Translations under genes and position numbers: made by a program
NCBI RefSeq assembly: GCF_000230715.2
Contig: NC_019792.1
Coordinates: 3,348,001-3,412,000 of the forward strand
DNA from: Natronobacterium gregoryi SP2
GTDB taxonomy: Archaea; Halobacteriota; Halobacteria; Halobacteriales; Natrialbaceae
Length of the DNA stretch: 64,000 nucleotides
Direction of reading: 5' to 3'
Shown: positions 42,987 to 51,321 of the stretch, in pieces
Numbering within the stretch: the first letter of the stretch is position 1
How the letters are laid out: every line of letters begins with the position of its first letter
The notes under the pieces: model-generated
What the model was told of the DNA's origin: nothing
Seen by the model: the letters and a program-made list of their open reading frames with translations, nothing else
Database searches by the model: none

Positions 42987-43385
42987 ATGCCAACAGTCAC
43001 GATCGAACCCAACGTCAAGTACGACGCAGTATTCGGCACAGACTACGCGATCAACACTGACGACCGCTCGAGAACAAGCGCCCGTGTCCTCCGCGAGGAG
43101 TACGAGCGCGAATACTCGCAGGCCGTCGAGGCCTACGAGGCTATCGAAGACGACGTCGAAGATCGTGGTTACTCGCTGGATCACGATGTCGACGGCTCAC
43201 TCTGGCACCAGTTCAACGTCGCCAAGGATCCGGACCTACTCGCCAAGATCGCGACGTACTTCGACGGTGTCGACGCGACTGAGCCGACAGACCTGATCCG
43301 AGCAAAGCTCCGACTCCTCGATGGACAGGTCTACGCGAACGCCCAGATCGCAACAGAAGCCGAACTGCGCGAGCAGTCAGGATGA
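42987..43385 (+). CDS. Viral protein of unknown function
   Basis: 132 residues: a beta-rich start (MPTVTIEPNVKYDAVFGTDY), then helices (VLREEYEREYSQAVEAYEAI; DLLAKIATYFDGVDATEPTD; LIRAKLRLLDGQVYANAQIA). It overlaps the peptidase gene by 4 bp. Not recognised. Confidence 0.6.
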   Translation: MPTVTIEPNVKYDAVFGTDYAINTDDRSRTSARVLREEYEREYSQAVEAYEAIEDDVEDRGYSLDHDVDGSLWHQFNVAKDPDLLAKIATYFDGVDATEPTDLIRAKLRLLDGQVYANAQIATEAELREQSG

Positions 43386-43963
43386 CCAACACAGTCCAGA
43401 TCCCACACGAACGCAACGACGTCGTCGGACAGGCCGCGTTCCACATCCTCGAGACGTTCGCCGGGCCCGCAGCGGAGGCCGACGATCCTGTTCTCGAGGA
43501 TCTCGAACGCAACCTTCAGCGCGCGCTCCAGGACTTCCCGGAGCTCACCGGCAAGACCATCACCGTCGGCCGGATGGATCCGGACGAGGACGACTACATC
43601 GGCTACGCGCAGTTCTGGAACCTCATGATCCAGTTTCCGGCCGACTCACCCACGTCCTGGCGGACCGTCTACCACGAACTCGCCCACCTCGCGATCCACG
43701 TCCAGAACCAGCAGGGCGAAGACGTCCCGCCGACGTCGGAACCGTTCTGCTCGATCGTCGGCATCTCCCGGATGTCGGTCGAGTTGATCGACGGCGACCG
43801 GATCTCCTACCTCGGCTACCCGTCGGTCCCACGCGAGGAGTGGCCGGAGATCTGCGAGCGAGCGCTCGAGTACCGCGAGGAACACGGCCCGAATAGCCAC
43901 TACATCAACCAGTGCTGCGACTGGCTCGGTATCGACGACCGCGAGTCGAGAACGGCGTACTGA
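43382..43963 (+). CDS. Viral HExxH metallopeptidase-like protein
   Basis: 193 residues with a zinc-peptidase helix VYHELAHLAIHVQNQQG (HELAH at about residue 98). Downstream SRMSVELIDGDRISYLGYPS and EHGPNSHYINQCCDWLGI may supply the third ligand, but a gluzincin Glu is not certain. Coupled by a 4-bp overlap to the gene before. Similar small peptidase-like proteins occur in phages and mobile elements with unknown targets (ImmA-like repressor cleavage is one possibility). Confidence 0.65.
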   Translation: MTNTVQIPHERNDVVGQAAFHILETFAGPAAEADDPVLEDLERNLQRALQDFPELTGKTITVGRMDPDEDDYIGYAQFWNLMIQFPADSPTSWRTVYHELAHLAIHVQNQQGEDVPPTSEPFCSIVGISRMSVELIDGDRISYLGYPSVPREEWPEICERALEYREEHGPNSHYINQCCDWLGIDDRESRTAY

Positions 43964-43973
43964 AAGACTGACG

Positions 43974-44282
43974 ATGGGATACACGTTCAACTGCGATGTC
44001 TGCGAGGATCGCTACGACCACGCGCCTGCGTTCATGGGCGAGTTTCGCGAACAGTTTCTGAAGACTTCACCGTCGACGCTTACGCAACTCTTTCAGCCCG
44101 GCGAGACGGCGACTATCTGCCAGGAGTGTGCTGAGGCACTTTTCTTGTCCGGAAAACTCGCTGTCTGTACCCGATGTGGGTATGCAGAGCACGCAACCGA
44201 ACTCCCGGCTGGCCTCGAGACGTGTCCGCGATGCGACGAAAAGGACACGTTCGACTTCAGAGGTGTCGATCACGATGAGTAA
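43974..44282 (+). CDS. Viral zinc-ribbon protein
   Basis: 102 residues with three Cys pairs or more: FNCDVCEDRYD, TICQECAEAL, AVCTRCGYAEHA, ETCPRCDEKDT, enough for two zinc ribbons. It overlaps the HNH gene by 8 bp. Probably nucleic-acid or protein binding. Confidence 0.65.
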   Translation: MGYTFNCDVCEDRYDHAPAFMGEFREQFLKTSPSTLTQLFQPGETATICQECAEALFLSGKLAVCTRCGYAEHATELPAGLETCPRCDEKDTFDFRGVDHDE

Positions 44283-44508
44283 CCACTGCACCAACTGCGG
44301 TCATCCTACCGATCATACCGAAGAACATCACGTCGACCAGCAGCGCGGGAACAACGATCCCGACAACCTGACCGATCGTTGCCGGCGCTGCCATCACGAC
44401 GGCACGCATGACAACCCGCGAGCTGTCGACAAGCTGTCCGAACGTCGCTACGGCCCCCGACGTCCGAACACGGGTCCTCGGCGTATCTCGAACGTCGGTC
44501 CGCGCTGA
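44275..44508 (+). CDS. HNH endonuclease
   Basis: Start at 44275 (MSNHCTNCGHPTDHTEEHHV), 77 residues. The HNH core is EEHHVDQQRGNNDPDNLTDR followed by CRRCHHDGTHDN, with CTNC and CRRC binding structural zinc. The tail is Arg-rich. HNH genes next to terminase are typical of HK97-type viruses, where they support genome packaging cleavage. Confidence 0.82.
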   Translation: MSNHCTNCGHPTDHTEEHHVDQQRGNNDPDNLTDRCRRCHHDGTHDNPRAVDKLSERRYGPRRPNTGPRRISNVGPR

Positions 44509-44544
44509 CCCAGTACTGACAGGCCGACCGCTAACGATCCACCA

Positions 44545-45147
44545 ATGACAGACGACGAGGAGTACGAAATCTCGAGTGAGCCCTCACGGGACGAACAGGG
44601 ACACCCAGTCCACCCGGAACGGGGCCACCGGATCTGTGGTGCGGTCAAGTCCGACCGAACGACACCGACTGACCACGGCCGAGAGCGCGACGACTACGAG
44701 TACTGCCTGCAGCCAGCAGGCTGGGGCGAAGATCGCAACGTCGGGCCGTGCAGCAATCACCCAGTGACTGGTGAACAGTGGGGGGAGTCCAACCCGAACT
44801 ACGAGAACGGCGACTACTCTGAGTTCGCCGACTTCATGAAAGAGTCGCTCACCGACCGCGAGCAGGAGGCGATGGCAAACCTCGACCTCGAGGAGTCTGC
44901 TGAGGACTTCGCAAAAGATGTCGTCAAGGAGGCGTACCTGAAGTACCTCCGGACTGGCGACGATCGGTTCCTCCGGGAGGCCCGTCAGTGGGCGTCGGAG
45001 TTCGGCGTGATCGAGAAGCCTGCAGAGAAACTTGAGCACGAACACTCGGGCTCGATTGAGAACGACGTAAACGTGCCAGAACACGTCTCGAACGCGATCG
45101 CGTCTGCGGCGGAATCGAACCTCAAGTCTGGCGGTGATCACCAGTGA
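44545..45147 (+). CDS. Terminase small subunit candidate
   Basis: 200 residues directly upstream of, and overlapping by 4 bp, the large terminase. An acidic N-terminus has possible zinc Cys (HRICGAVKSD; EYCLQPAGW; GPCSNHP). A helical centre follows (YSEFADFMKESLTDREQEAM; FAKDVVKEAYLKYLRTGDDR; FLREARQWASEFGVI). Position and helical DNA-binding-like core support the call. Confidence 0.7.
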   Translation: MTDDEEYEISSEPSRDEQGHPVHPERGHRICGAVKSDRTTPTDHGRERDDYEYCLQPAGWGEDRNVGPCSNHPVTGEQWGESNPNYENGDYSEFADFMKESLTDREQEAMANLDLEESAEDFAKDVVKEAYLKYLRTGDDRFLREARQWASEFGVIEKPAEKLEHEHSGSIENDVNVPEHVSNAIASAAESNLKSGGDHQ

Positions 45148-46718
45148 GTTCAACTCCCGACCCCGGCGGCGACCCGGGCACGGTCGACCCTGAAAAGCGG
45201 GCGGGCATCTACCGGGCGACCTACGAGTCGTTCCCGGCCTTCGCCGATGTCGTCTTCTCGGAGTCGTTCGAGAACTTTGTCCGTGGCGAGTGGATTGCCC
45301 GCCGCTGCCGGCACCTTCAGGAGCACGACAAGACCGTCAACGTCGGTCCTCGAGACCACTTCAAGTCGACCGGCAACTACGCCTACGTCGCCTGGCAGGT
45401 GTGGCGTAACCGCTTCAACTCAGACCCAGACGTCGAGTGGGCTGACGGACCGACCGACCTCGAAATCCTCTACTTCTCGTTTAACCAGCCGATGGCGCGG
45501 TACCACATCGGCTCGGAGAACAAAGACGGGATCAAGAAACTCATCGACCGAAACCCGTGGTTCGAACCGGTCGCCGACCAGAAGAAACGTGCGGACAGTC
45601 GCGCGGAGTACAGCTGGAACGACCACGGTACCGTCTCACTGTCGCCGGCAAGCGTCCAGCAGATGGTCCGTGGGCGGCACACGGACATCGTCATCGTCGA
45701 CGACCCGTTCCAGGACGACAACAAACAGGACGCCGGTCTCGATCCGGGCCTCGTCCTCAAGATCAACCGCATCTTCAAGGACGCAATCATGGACATCCCG
45801 ACGGGGCCGATGGCCGAGTTGCACGTCACGACGACGCCCCAGACGGAGGAGGACTTCACGTTCGACGATCAGCTCCTCGCCGACTTCGGCCGGATCGAAG
45901 AGCCCGCGATCCAGGACTACGATCGCGAGGAGGTCCTCTGGCCGGAATGGAAGTCCTACGAAGACCTGATCAGCACCAAAGAGAAGCGTGGCCGGAAGTC
46001 CTTCAACCAGGAGTACCAGATCACGCCACGCTCGAGCGAGGTCGGCTTTTTCAAAGACGAGGAAGTCGCTGCGATGACGGTCCAGGCGCTCGAGGACTAC
46101 GGCGAGCGCGACCTTGAGGATCGGTGGGTCGCTCAGGAAGAGGAGTGGGAGATCAACGGCTGCATCGCTGGTCTCGACATCGGAAAGAAACGACACCCGG
46201 CACACCTCGCGGTGTTCGCCGCTGTCGACCGCATCATCCAGGTGGACGACGACGTCACGCTTCGATCGCCGACGGGCCACCTGTTCCAGGTCCACTCGAA
46301 GTGGATGGACGGCTGGGACTACAAACGGCAGGTCGAGTACTGCAAGCGCGCGATCGACTACTTCCAGATCCAGCGACTACCGTACGACAACACTCGCGGC
46401 GAATACGAGGCCCTCGAGGAGATGGGCATGGTGCCGCCGGAGATGAAGCCCGTGAGCCTGAGTGGGGGCACCAATCGTGAGGTCGCCTCCTCGATGGACG
46501 TCTACGCCACGACCGACCGGATCAAGCTCCTTCCCGATGGTCGGCAGAATCGCCAGTTGAAGGTCGTCACGAGCGACCTCGAGGCGGTCGAGACTGGTGA
46601 AGGTCACGGCGAGTCGTTCTGGTCGATCGGATTGGCCTGCTATGCTGGCAGCCGAATCACGAGACAGCTATCGACTGTCGAAGGGCGCGACGAGGACAGT
46701 GGAGTTTCATACGTATGA
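45144..46718 (+). CDS. terL: Terminase large subunit
   Basis: GTG start at 45144 overlapping the small subunit; 524 residues. The ATPase part has the variant Walker A VGPRDHFKST (about 67) and Walker B TDIVIVDDPF (about 182), with TTTPQTEEDF as coupling motif. The RNase H-like nuclease starts IAGLDIGKKRHPAHLAVFAA (about 343) and contains PYDNTRGEYEALEEMG. It packages DNA into proheads through the portal. Confidence 0.92.
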   Translation: MSSTPDPGGDPGTVDPEKRAGIYRATYESFPAFADVVFSESFENFVRGEWIARRCRHLQEHDKTVNVGPRDHFKSTGNYAYVAWQVWRNRFNSDPDVEWADGPTDLEILYFSFNQPMARYHIGSENKDGIKKLIDRNPWFEPVADQKKRADSRAEYSWNDHGTVSLSPASVQQMVRGRHTDIVIVDDPFQDDNKQDAGLDPGLVLKINRIFKDAIMDIPTGPMAELHVTTTPQTEEDFTFDDQLLADFGRIEEPAIQDYDREEVLWPEWKSYEDLISTKEKRGRKSFNQEYQITPRSSEVGFFKDEEVAAMTVQALEDYGERDLEDRWVAQEEEWEINGCIAGLDIGKKRHPAHLAVFAAVDRIIQVDDDVTLRSPTGHLFQVHSKWMDGWDYKRQVEYCKRAIDYFQIQRLPYDNTRGEYEALEEMGMVPPEMKPVSLSGGTNREVASSMDVYATTDRIKLLPDGRQNRQLKVVTSDLEAVETGEGHGESFWSIGLACYAGSRITRQLSTVEGRDEDSGVSYV

Positions 46719-46978
46719 TACAGACACAGTCGACCGCACGAATCCTTGGCAGGCAGAATAGCCACCGTAACGAACTCCTAGACCGGCTCGTGTCTCACAT
46801 CAAGTCCTTCAGTGCTGCTGGGGCCCGCGTCGATTGCATCAGACTCGAGCCGTGGGTCTTCCGCACAATCTACGGTGGACTGCCCGCTGACGGCGATCCG
46901 GTACTGTTCGGCATCGACGTCGTCCGAGACAGCGATGTCATCGCGTACGATTTCGAGGTGACTCCAGCCCATGAGTGA
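46715..46978 (+). CDS. Small viral protein between terminase and portal
   Basis: 87 residues: ILGRQNSHRNELLDRLVSHI, then EPWVFRTIYGGLPADGDPVL and FGIDVVRDSDVIAYDFEVTP. It overlaps both neighbours (4 bp and 8 bp), so is co-translated with packaging proteins. Not recognised. Confidence 0.6.
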   Translation: MIQTQSTARILGRQNSHRNELLDRLVSHIKSFSAAGARVDCIRLEPWVFRTIYGGLPADGDPVLFGIDVVRDSDVIAYDFEVTPAHE

Positions 46979-48911
46979 CGCCGTTACAGACAACAAGGTC
47001 GCAGTCAACGTCGAGGGGGTCGGGAAAGCCGCCTCGACCGCGAAGGCGGCGAATAGCACCCAACTCACAGACCGTCGGGTCAAGTCGTTGGGTGCGGGCA
47101 TCAACCCGCCGTACAACCCCTACCGGCTCGCCTCGTTCCTCGAGCTCAACGAGACGTTGGCAACAGGCATTCGCAAGAAGTCTCGGTACGAGGTCGGCTA
47201 CGGGTTTGACATCGTCCCGTGGGCCGACCTGGACGCCGACGAGGCCGACGACATCGAGCGTGAGGTCGTTCGCTGGTTCTGGCACGGTCCCGACTCGAAG
47301 TGGCAGACAAAGGCGCGCCAGACCGCCGAGCCGGCGACGCCCGAGGAGGTAAAAGAACTCACCCGCCAGGACTACCACCTCATCGGCTGGTGCTGTCTCG
47401 AGATCCTGACCGACCTAGAGGGCCGCCCGATCGGGTTGGCGTACGTCCCGGCGCGGACCGTCCGCGTCCGCAAACCCCAGAGCCAGTTCGACCAGACCCG
47501 CCACCCAGAGGAGGGGCGCTTCGTCGACGGCGACCTCGGCGATCTCGCGAGCCGGGGCTACGTCCAGGTCCGGAACGGCGAGCGACGCTACTTCGGCGAA
47601 GCCGGCGACCGCTACCGCGGCCTCGAGGTCGACATCACTGCCGGCGGCGACGGCGAACCGCCGACGATCCGCTATCAGTCGGACGGCAGCGAGGAGGAAC
47701 CAGTCTTCGTTGACCGTGAGACCGGCGACGTCGTCCAGGGCAGCGCGGAAGGGCTCGAGACCGCGCCGGCGAACGAACTCATCTTCATCACGAACCCGAG
47801 CCCGCTGACCGACGACTACGGCGTCCCGGACTGGATCTCGGCGACGCGGACGATCGCCGCCGACGAGGCCGCGAAGGACTACAACGCCGACTTCTTCGAC
47901 AACGACACGATCCCGCGCTTCGCGATCAAGGTCAAGAGTGGCGAGCTGACCGAGGAATCCAAGCGCGATCTTCGGCAGATGCTCAACGGACTTCGCGAGG
48001 AGTCCCACCGGACAGTCATCCTCGAGGTCGACAAGTTCGAGTCGCGCCTCGACCAGGACGTCGAGATCGAACTCGAGCCGCTCGGCCAGGGGATCTCTGA
48101 GGAGATGTCCTTCGAGGCATTCCGCGAGAAGAACGAAAGCGAGATCGCGAAGGTGCTCGAGATTCCACCGATCAAGATCGGCAACACGGGGACGTCCAAC
48201 CGGTCGAACTCCGAGCAGCAGGACAAGGACTTCGCCCTAGAGGTCGTTCAGCCGGAGCAGCACAAGTTCGCCCAGCGGCTCTATGCGATCATCCACCAGC
48301 AGGCGCTCGGCGTCACTGACTGGACGCTCGAGTACGAGCTCCGCGGCGCTGATCAGCCCAAGCAGGACGCCGAAGTCGCCCGCCGGAAGATCCAGGCGGT
48401 CAACGGCGCGGTCCCGATCAACCGGGCCCTCGAGATGGCCGGCATGGAGCCGCTGCCAGATGACCACCCGATCGGCGGCGAGGCAACACTCGTCGCGAAC
48501 GTCGGCGACGTCGGCCAGGAGCCGGCCGAACCATCGGTCGAGGAGCAACTCCCGCCGGAGCGCAACAAGATCGGCGAGCGTGACTGGGCCGACGTCGAGG
48601 CCGAACTCGCGGAGAAAGACGAGATCGACACTGAGCAGTTCAACTCGAGCAATCTGGATGAGGGACTGTACGACTATGAGGACGAAGAGCTGTATCTATC
48701 GTTCCTGCGGGATGAAGGTGAGTCCTCGCTCTACACCTACGTCGACATCCCGCCGACGGAGTGGTCGGCACTGACGTCGGCCTCGAGCGCGGGATCGTAT
48801 CACCATTCGAACATCAGACTCTCGTACGCTTACCTCGAGATCACCAACTTCCACTCGAGGCTTCCTGAGGGCGAGATGCCGGACGATCCGCCGGACGACG
48901 TCCCGATGTGA
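46971..48911 (+). CDS. Portal protein with C-terminal KTSC-like domain
   Basis: 646 residues. The portal body (about 1-530) has PPYNPYRLASFLELNETLAT, YHLIGWCCLEILTDLEGRPI, GVPDWISATRTIAADEAAKD and EVARRKIQAVNGAVPINRAL. The C-terminal part (about 553-630) reads EQFNSSNLDEGLYDYEDEEL, YLSFLRDEG, YTYVDIPPTEWSALTSASSA and GSYHHSNIRLSYAYLEI, the spacing of the KTSC domain. Forms the dodecameric DNA channel. The KTSC fusion is unusual. Confidence 0.88.
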   Translation: MSDAVTDNKVAVNVEGVGKAASTAKAANSTQLTDRRVKSLGAGINPPYNPYRLASFLELNETLATGIRKKSRYEVGYGFDIVPWADLDADEADDIEREVVRWFWHGPDSKWQTKARQTAEPATPEEVKELTRQDYHLIGWCCLEILTDLEGRPIGLAYVPARTVRVRKPQSQFDQTRHPEEGRFVDGDLGDLASRGYVQVRNGERRYFGEAGDRYRGLEVDITAGGDGEPPTIRYQSDGSEEEPVFVDRETGDVVQGSAEGLETAPANELIFITNPSPLTDDYGVPDWISATRTIAADEAAKDYNADFFDNDTIPRFAIKVKSGELTEESKRDLRQMLNGLREESHRTVILEVDKFESRLDQDVEIELEPLGQGISEEMSFEAFREKNESEIAKVLEIPPIKIGNTGTSNRSNSEQQDKDFALEVVQPEQHKFAQRLYAIIHQQALGVTDWTLEYELRGADQPKQDAEVARRKIQAVNGAVPINRALEMAGMEPLPDDHPIGGEATLVANVGDVGQEPAEPSVEEQLPPERNKIGERDWADVEAELAEKDEIDTEQFNSSNLDEGLYDYEDEELYLSFLRDEGESSLYTYVDIPPTEWSALTSASSAGSYHHSNIRLSYAYLEITNFHSRLPEGEMPDDPPDDVPM

Positions 48912-48913
48912 TC

Positions 48914-49225
48914 ATGGCGCTCGAGACTCTCGGTGCGCTGCTACTAGCGCATTTCGTCGCGGACTACCCGCTGCAGACTGACTGGATGGCGGCGAACAAA
49001 CACTCCGATCGGAAGGCACTCGCGCTCCATGCGTACGTACACGGCTTCGCGGTGTTGCTGTTCCTCCCGCTGGCGACGTCGAGCGGGTTGGTGATCGCAG
49101 GCGCTTCGGCGTACGTGGTGGCGGTCCACGGCACGATCGACGCCTTCGATTTCCACATTCGGTGGGATCAAACCGCTCACCTTCTGTCGATCGTCGCCGT
49201 GGCCGTACTGGTCGCGCTGGTGTAG
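48914..49225 (+). CDS. DUF3307-family membrane protein
   Basis: ATG 48914 (MALETLGALLLAHFVADYPL), 103 residues; GTG 48908 would add two residues. LLLAHFVADYPLQTDWMA is the DUF3307 signature; KALALHAYVHGFAVLLFLPL and HGTIDAFDFHIRWDQTAHLL follow. Three hydrophobic segments. DUF3307 is usually a cellular membrane family of unknown function, so its place between portal and protease is odd; lysis or membrane remodelling are possibilities. Confidence 0.8.
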   Translation: MALETLGALLLAHFVADYPLQTDWMAANKHSDRKALALHAYVHGFAVLLFLPLATSSGLVIAGASAYVVAVHGTIDAFDFHIRWDQTAHLLSIVAVAVLVALV

Positions 49226-49308
49226 CGACGATCGCCGATGACCGTTAGCACGGGAGCGCCCGACTCCCCGTGCGAGCGAGGGTCGACCGGGAACGCACGG
49301 ATTCTCAC

Positions 49309-49428
49309 ATGACTACGAATAGCGACAAAGAGCGCGGCGAGAAGCGTGGCGTCCTGAACACCGGTCGAGCCCGGAAACTGCAGGACGCCGACGCGGACGC
49401 CGACGACAACGACGACCAGGAGGACTGA
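49309..49428 (+). CDS. 39-residue charged viral peptide
   Basis: ATG 49309: MTTNSDKERGEKRGVLNTGR, then ARKLQDADADADDNDDQED. Basic first half, acidic Asp-Ala repeat at the end. It ends 3 bp before the next gene. Composition fits the virus, but a peptide this short cannot be confirmed by eye. Confidence 0.45.
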   Translation: MTTNSDKERGEKRGVLNTGRARKLQDADADADDNDDQED

Positions 49429-49431
49429 CGT

Positions 49432-49623
49432 ATGGTCACGTATGAACTGACACTCTATCGAGACCACGGAAAGGAGTTCGACAGCTTCGACGCTGATCCG
49501 GCAGAGGTCTCGATCACCACCTCGAGTGACGGCACGAAGATCGCCGCCTCGGGAGGGGACGAACTCTACGTGACGTTCGTCCCTGCCGGCGTGCCGTTCA
49601 CTCTCGAGAGCGTGGAGGGCTGA
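49432..49623 (+). CDS. 63-residue viral protein
   Basis: MVTYELTLYRDHGKEFDSFD, then ADPAEVSITTSSDGTKIAAS, GGDELYVTFVPAGVPFTLES, VEG. Beta-rich, no Cys. Three bp before the protease/scaffold gene. Not recognised; may be a head accessory protein. Confidence 0.6.
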   Translation: MVTYELTLYRDHGKEFDSFDADPAEVSITTSSDGTKIAASGGDELYVTFVPAGVPFTLESVEG

Positions 49624-49626
49624 TCC

Positions 49627-51306
49627 ATGCCACCGGTAACGAAGGCTGGCGGCGAGCAGTTCCGCAAAGACGTCGAGTTCGTCTCGAAGAACGACGACGA
49701 GCAGATCGCCACCGGGATCGTGATGGTGCCCGACGCAGTCGACAGGCAGTACGACTTCGTCCACGAAGACACCATCCGGGAGTTCGCCGACCAGTTCGAG
49801 ACGTTCGTCGACGCCGGCGAGGCTGGCGGCGGCATCATGCACGCCGTCTTCCCGGACGAGTGGATGGACCTCGAGCGCAACGAGGTCCTCGATGAGGCCG
49901 AGGAGATCGGCGGCACGGAGGCACCCGCGGGGGCCTGGGTTCAAGAGTGGCGGATTAACCACGCCGACCTCTGGCAGCTGATCGTCGACGAGATCATCGC
50001 CGGCTACTCGATCGGCGCGATCGACGTCGGCTGGAACGGCCCGTTCGAACAGGACGAAGTCGACGACCTCACCGTCCCGGACGAGATCGGCGACGATGCC
50101 CTCGTCTGGGAACTGGTCAGCGGCATCATCCGCGAGGTCTCGGCAGTCGACATCCCGGCAGTCCCGGATGCCCAGATCCTCGAGACGAAAGCCCACACCG
50201 AGAAGCGGCTCGGCGACTACCTGGGCGATCCTGAAGGCTTCCTCGAGGAGGCTCAGCAGCGCGGCCACTCCGAAGAAGAAGCCGAGCGGATGTGGGATGT
50301 CCTGAGCGAGGCCGCCCAGGTCGAAGGCTCGAGCGAACCCGGTAAGATATCGTTCTTCGAGCGGGTCGGCAAGGCAGCATTCAACGCCGTCACCGGCTCC
50401 GACGCGGGCACTGAGTCACCGGACGCGGCAGACGACTCGTCGGCGACTCGGTCGGCCCCTTCGAGTACGGATTCGGACGAGCCACCGACGTCGGTGCCTC
50501 GAAGCGTCAAGACGGCCGCGGCAGCTGTCAAGGAGGGACGGACCCTCTCGAGAGCGAACCGTAACCGCCTGTTCGCGACGATCGACGCCTCGGTGGACGT
50601 TCTCGAAGACGCCGGCGTCGAGCACGGCATCGACCGGTTCACTGATCGTGAAGACTGGGACTTCGACCTCTCAGAACACGAGGCTGGCCCGTGGGAGACC
50701 GGTGACGACGATGACGACGAGGAAGGGTTCTGGGAACTCGCGGTCGTCGATGGCGTCGAAGGCTACCAGCACTCGGAGACTGGCGAGTTCGTCCCCGTCG
50801 GCGAGGCAACAGTCGATATCATCAGTGACGCTCACAGCGCGAGCTGGGCTGAGTCGGAGAGTGGAGACAATCACGCCGCCGGCGGCGATACGCCGGACGA
50901 CGACACAACTATGAGTGACAATCCCGGTGACGAGGATCTCAAAGACCTCGTCGAACAGCAGCAGGAACAGATCTCCGAACTGACGCAGGCGGTCTCGGAC
51001 ATTACCGAGACGATCGCGGGCCCACAGCCAAAGACTGCCGAGATCGAGATCGACGGCGAGACCTACGAGGTGCCCGAGTCGCAGGTCAAAGCAGCCCTCG
51101 GCGTTGACGAAGACGCCGGCGTCGGCCTCGAGGACGCGATCAAGACTCTCCAGGAGAAGGCCGATCGCGTCGACGAAGTCGAGCAGCGGCTCGACCTGAT
51201 GAACCAGCAGAGCGGCGTCAGCACCCAACTCGAGGGTAACACGGACGCGGACAAGGACGCAGAGAGCGACAGCGGGCTCGACAGCCTGGCCAAGTCCCTC
51301 TCCTAA
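49627..51306 (+). CDS. XkdF-type head maturation protease fused to scaffold
   Basis: 559 residues. The N-terminal 190 match XkdF-like prohead serine proteases: EQIATGIVMVPDAVDRQYDF, IMHAVFPDEWMDLERNEVLD (catalytic His), AGYSIGAIDVGWNGPF (candidate Ser) and IREVSAVDIPAVPDAQI. A long Ser/Asp/Pro-rich linker follows, then a scaffold-like coiled coil (LVEQQQEQISELTQAVSDIT; KTLQEKADRVDEVEQRLDLM). An internal ATG at 50911 (MSDNPGDEDLKDL) could produce scaffold alone. Confidence 0.82.
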   Translation: MPPVTKAGGEQFRKDVEFVSKNDDEQIATGIVMVPDAVDRQYDFVHEDTIREFADQFETFVDAGEAGGGIMHAVFPDEWMDLERNEVLDEAEEIGGTEAPAGAWVQEWRINHADLWQLIVDEIIAGYSIGAIDVGWNGPFEQDEVDDLTVPDEIGDDALVWELVSGIIREVSAVDIPAVPDAQILETKAHTEKRLGDYLGDPEGFLEEAQQRGHSEEEAERMWDVLSEAAQVEGSSEPGKISFFERVGKAAFNAVTGSDAGTESPDAADDSSATRSAPSSTDSDEPPTSVPRSVKTAAAAVKEGRTLSRANRNRLFATIDASVDVLEDAGVEHGIDRFTDREDWDFDLSEHEAGPWETGDDDDDEEGFWELAVVDGVEGYQHSETGEFVPVGEATVDIISDAHSASWAESESGDNHAAGGDTPDDDTTMSDNPGDEDLKDLVEQQQEQISELTQAVSDITETIAGPQPKTAEIEIDGETYEVPESQVKAALGVDEDAGVGLEDAIKTLQEKADRVDEVEQRLDLMNQQSGVSTQLEGNTDADKDAESDSGLDSLAKSLS

Positions 51307-51321
51307 CACGGTGATATCTAC

